From contig JAIQFY010000004.1 of assembly GCA_020072965.1 (NCBI GenBank), positions 124,001 through 188,000 of the forward strand: a stretch of 64,000 bases of DNA, given 5' to 3'. The first letter of the stretch is position 1. Every line of letters begins with the position of its first letter. This DNA is from Terriglobia bacterium (lineage in GTDB: Bacteria > Acidobacteriota > Terriglobia > JAIQFV01). Made by a program: the position numbers and the translations under genes. The notes beneath the pieces were generated by a model. It saw only the letters and a list, made by a program, of their open reading frames with translations. It ran no database searches and was not told where the DNA came from. Shown here one piece after another: positions 62,364-64,000 of this stretch.

Positions 62364-62375
62364 AGAGCAGTTGTC

Positions 62376-62635
62376 AGTTCTCAGTTCTCGGTTGTCAGTG
62401 GAAGGAAGCAGAAGTCGGATGCCGGAAACCGGAAGCCAGAAGTCAGAGGTCGGAAGCTGGATGCAAGTAGCCGGAGGCCAGAAGGCCGAAACGATAAAGG
62501 ATGGGATTGTGGACCTTGAACTTTGAACCTCGAACGTTGAACTGTTTTCTGACCTTGGACCTTGGACCTTGGACTTTGGACTTTGAACCGGGGTTTCAGA
62601 ACTCTGGACCTTGGACTTGGGACTTTGGACGGTTC
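62376..62635. repeat. Mixed heptad-repeat block (agttctc, gaagtcR, actttgR flavours)
   Basis: gttgtcagttctcagttctcggttgtcag; gaagccagaagtcagaggtcggaag; ccttggaccttggaccttggactttggactttgaacc. Confidence 0.82.
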
Positions 62636-62641
62636 TTAATC

Positions 62642-64000
62642 TTAGGCGATTTGCACCACATCCTCCCCCACCAATCGATCATCCTCGACGGCATGTCCGA
62701 CTGAAAAGTGATAGACCACCTGTCCGCGGTCCGGGGTGAGTTGAAGGAATTCATGGACCGCGTCATCATAAAAGGCGCCGATCCCGGTTGCATTGAATCC
62801 GAGCGCTTCAGCGGCCAGGTAGAGCTGTTGTCCGATGAATCCGGCCTCATTGTGACAGTACCGGTATCCGCGATTGCCGAAGGTCTTCAGGGCGGCGTCG
62901 AGACCGGCCACCATCGAAAACGTGACACACGAATTTCCGGCCAGCGACTGCTCCAGGCTCAGGTAGGCTGCGGCATGTTGTATGTTGGCCCTGGCGTATT
63001 GCTCCAGCGCGTGCTGCTGTGGATGGTAGAGGTATAGACCGGCTTCGAGGTCCCGGACCCGGTGCACATAGAGGTATAGCCGGATCCAGTCACGACCCCG
63101 CGCCGCATCCTCCAGGGTCGGATCATCCATCAGCGGCAAATTCATTCTCCAGTCCGCACAGAATCCCGCCTGGGCGGCCAACATCAACGCGGAGAATTGT
63201 TCGAAAGTAATGTCCCCCTTTTTCGGATCGTAATTCAGAGCGGAGCGGCGTCGCCTCACCACAATCCCGATGACCTCGCTGGATGGGGCGACGGTTGGGA
63301 GATTGATCCGTGGGTGTTCGAACTCTTCACGAACTCCCTCGGGCTCTCCCGTCAGTGCGCGGGAAGGGAACTCGTCGACGTCCAGGAGTAAAGTCGATTG
63401 ATGCACTGCATCAATCAGGGGATAAGGCACGATCTCCTCCGACAGTGCGTTGGGCGTTCCCATGATCGGCGTGAGGCAGACGTCCTCGTCTGCCTGCAGG
63501 TGTAAATTCTCTGACCGGCTCTCTCCCCGATCTGCTGAATTTCTTATCGAAAGGTTTTCCAGACTCTCGCGTTGTGGCCAAAGCGGCAGGATCAACATCG
63601 GCCATTCGTCTGTTCGATCGATCCCTATGAGCTCTGCCAGGGTCTCGTCAGGAAAATTGCCCACCAGACATCCGTTGAATCCGAGTGCGCGGGCAGCGAC
63701 GAGAAAGGATGCGGCTGCGTGGCCCAAATCATGATTGCAGTACCGGTAAGCGCGGCTGCGGTATTTCCAGGCTTCACGCCAGAAAACGGACGTCAGCACA
63801 ACAATGATCGGGCATTCGGCGATCCAGGGCTTCTCGACCAAGCCTGCAAGACGGGCCGACAGATCACCCTTCCGGCGGCATTCCAGCTCATGGTCGGGCA
63901 CGAAATAGTGATAAATACCATCCGGCATTCCCGGGCAGCCGTTCGTGATGAGATGGGTTTCGGTGGGGTGCAGATTTCCGGACGAAGGGTTCACGCGCAA
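62642..64000 (-). CDS. SagB/ThcOx-type tandem nitroreductase-domain protein, 5' end beyond window
   Basis: Two repeated nitroreductase segments (YRYCNHDLGHAAASFLVAARALGFNG and YRYCHNEAGFIGQQLYLAAEALGFNA); NPSSGNLHPTETHL. Confidence 0.88.
   Translation of the reverse strand: MRVNPSSGNLHPTETHLITNGCPGMPDGIYHYFVPDHELECRRKGDLSARLAGLVEKPWIAECPIIVVLTSVFWREAWKYRSRAYRYCNHDLGHAAASFLVAARALGFNGCLVGNFPDETLAELIGIDRTDEWPMLILPLWPQRESLENLSIRNSADRGESRSENLHLQADEDVCLTPIMGTPNALSEEIVPYPLIDAVHQSTLLLDVDEFPSRALTGEPEGVREEFEHPRINLPTVAPSSEVIGIVVRRRRSALNYDPKKGDITFEQFSALMLAAQAGFCADWRMNLPLMDDPTLEDAARGRDWIRLYLYVHRVRDLEAGLYLYHPQQHALEQYARANIQHAAAYLSLEQSLAGNSCVTFSMVAGLDAALKTFGNRGYRYCHNEAGFIGQQLYLAAEALGFNATGIGAFYDDAVHEFLQLTPDRGQVVYHFSVGHAVEDDRLVGEDVVQIA

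Overview
Gene-dense bacterial chromosomal window, most likely from an acidobacterium or relative. That assignment is inferred from gene content: DUF1501/DUF1800 and DUF1549-type pairs, class II RNR, amidohydrolases and repeat-rich spacers. About 47 protein-coding genes can be supported. They include TlpA/CcdA, LexA-DinB, RecQ (frameshifted at a T13 tract), a CCA-adding enzyme, a RAYT transposase remnant with REP palindromes, MsrA, two DUF1501 modules, GlpX, HtpX, a radical SAM protein with unusual cysteine spacing, ClpB/Hsp20, a CarH-type B12 photoreceptor regulator divergent from a fasciclin gene, QueA, NrdJ, GH3, acyl-CoA dehydrogenase, tryptophanase/IDH and a SagB-type tandem nitroreductase. 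No rRNA, tRNA or CRISPR array was recognised. The most unusual signal is a dispersed family of degenerate 7-nt-period repeats. They occur in several sequence flavours and often form inverted arms around a core of roughly 60-100 bp. They commonly start or end within about 15 nt of a stop codon. One block lies in frame inside the CCA-adding enzyme, and another encodes the C-terminal tail of a hemerythrin-like protein. The second notable system is a CarH-like regulator (W-H-x8-E-H and ExHxxG motifs) with symmetrical divergent promoters whose -35 boxes form a perfect 10-bp inverted repeat. All calls come from reading the sequence and the ORF track; no searches were run.
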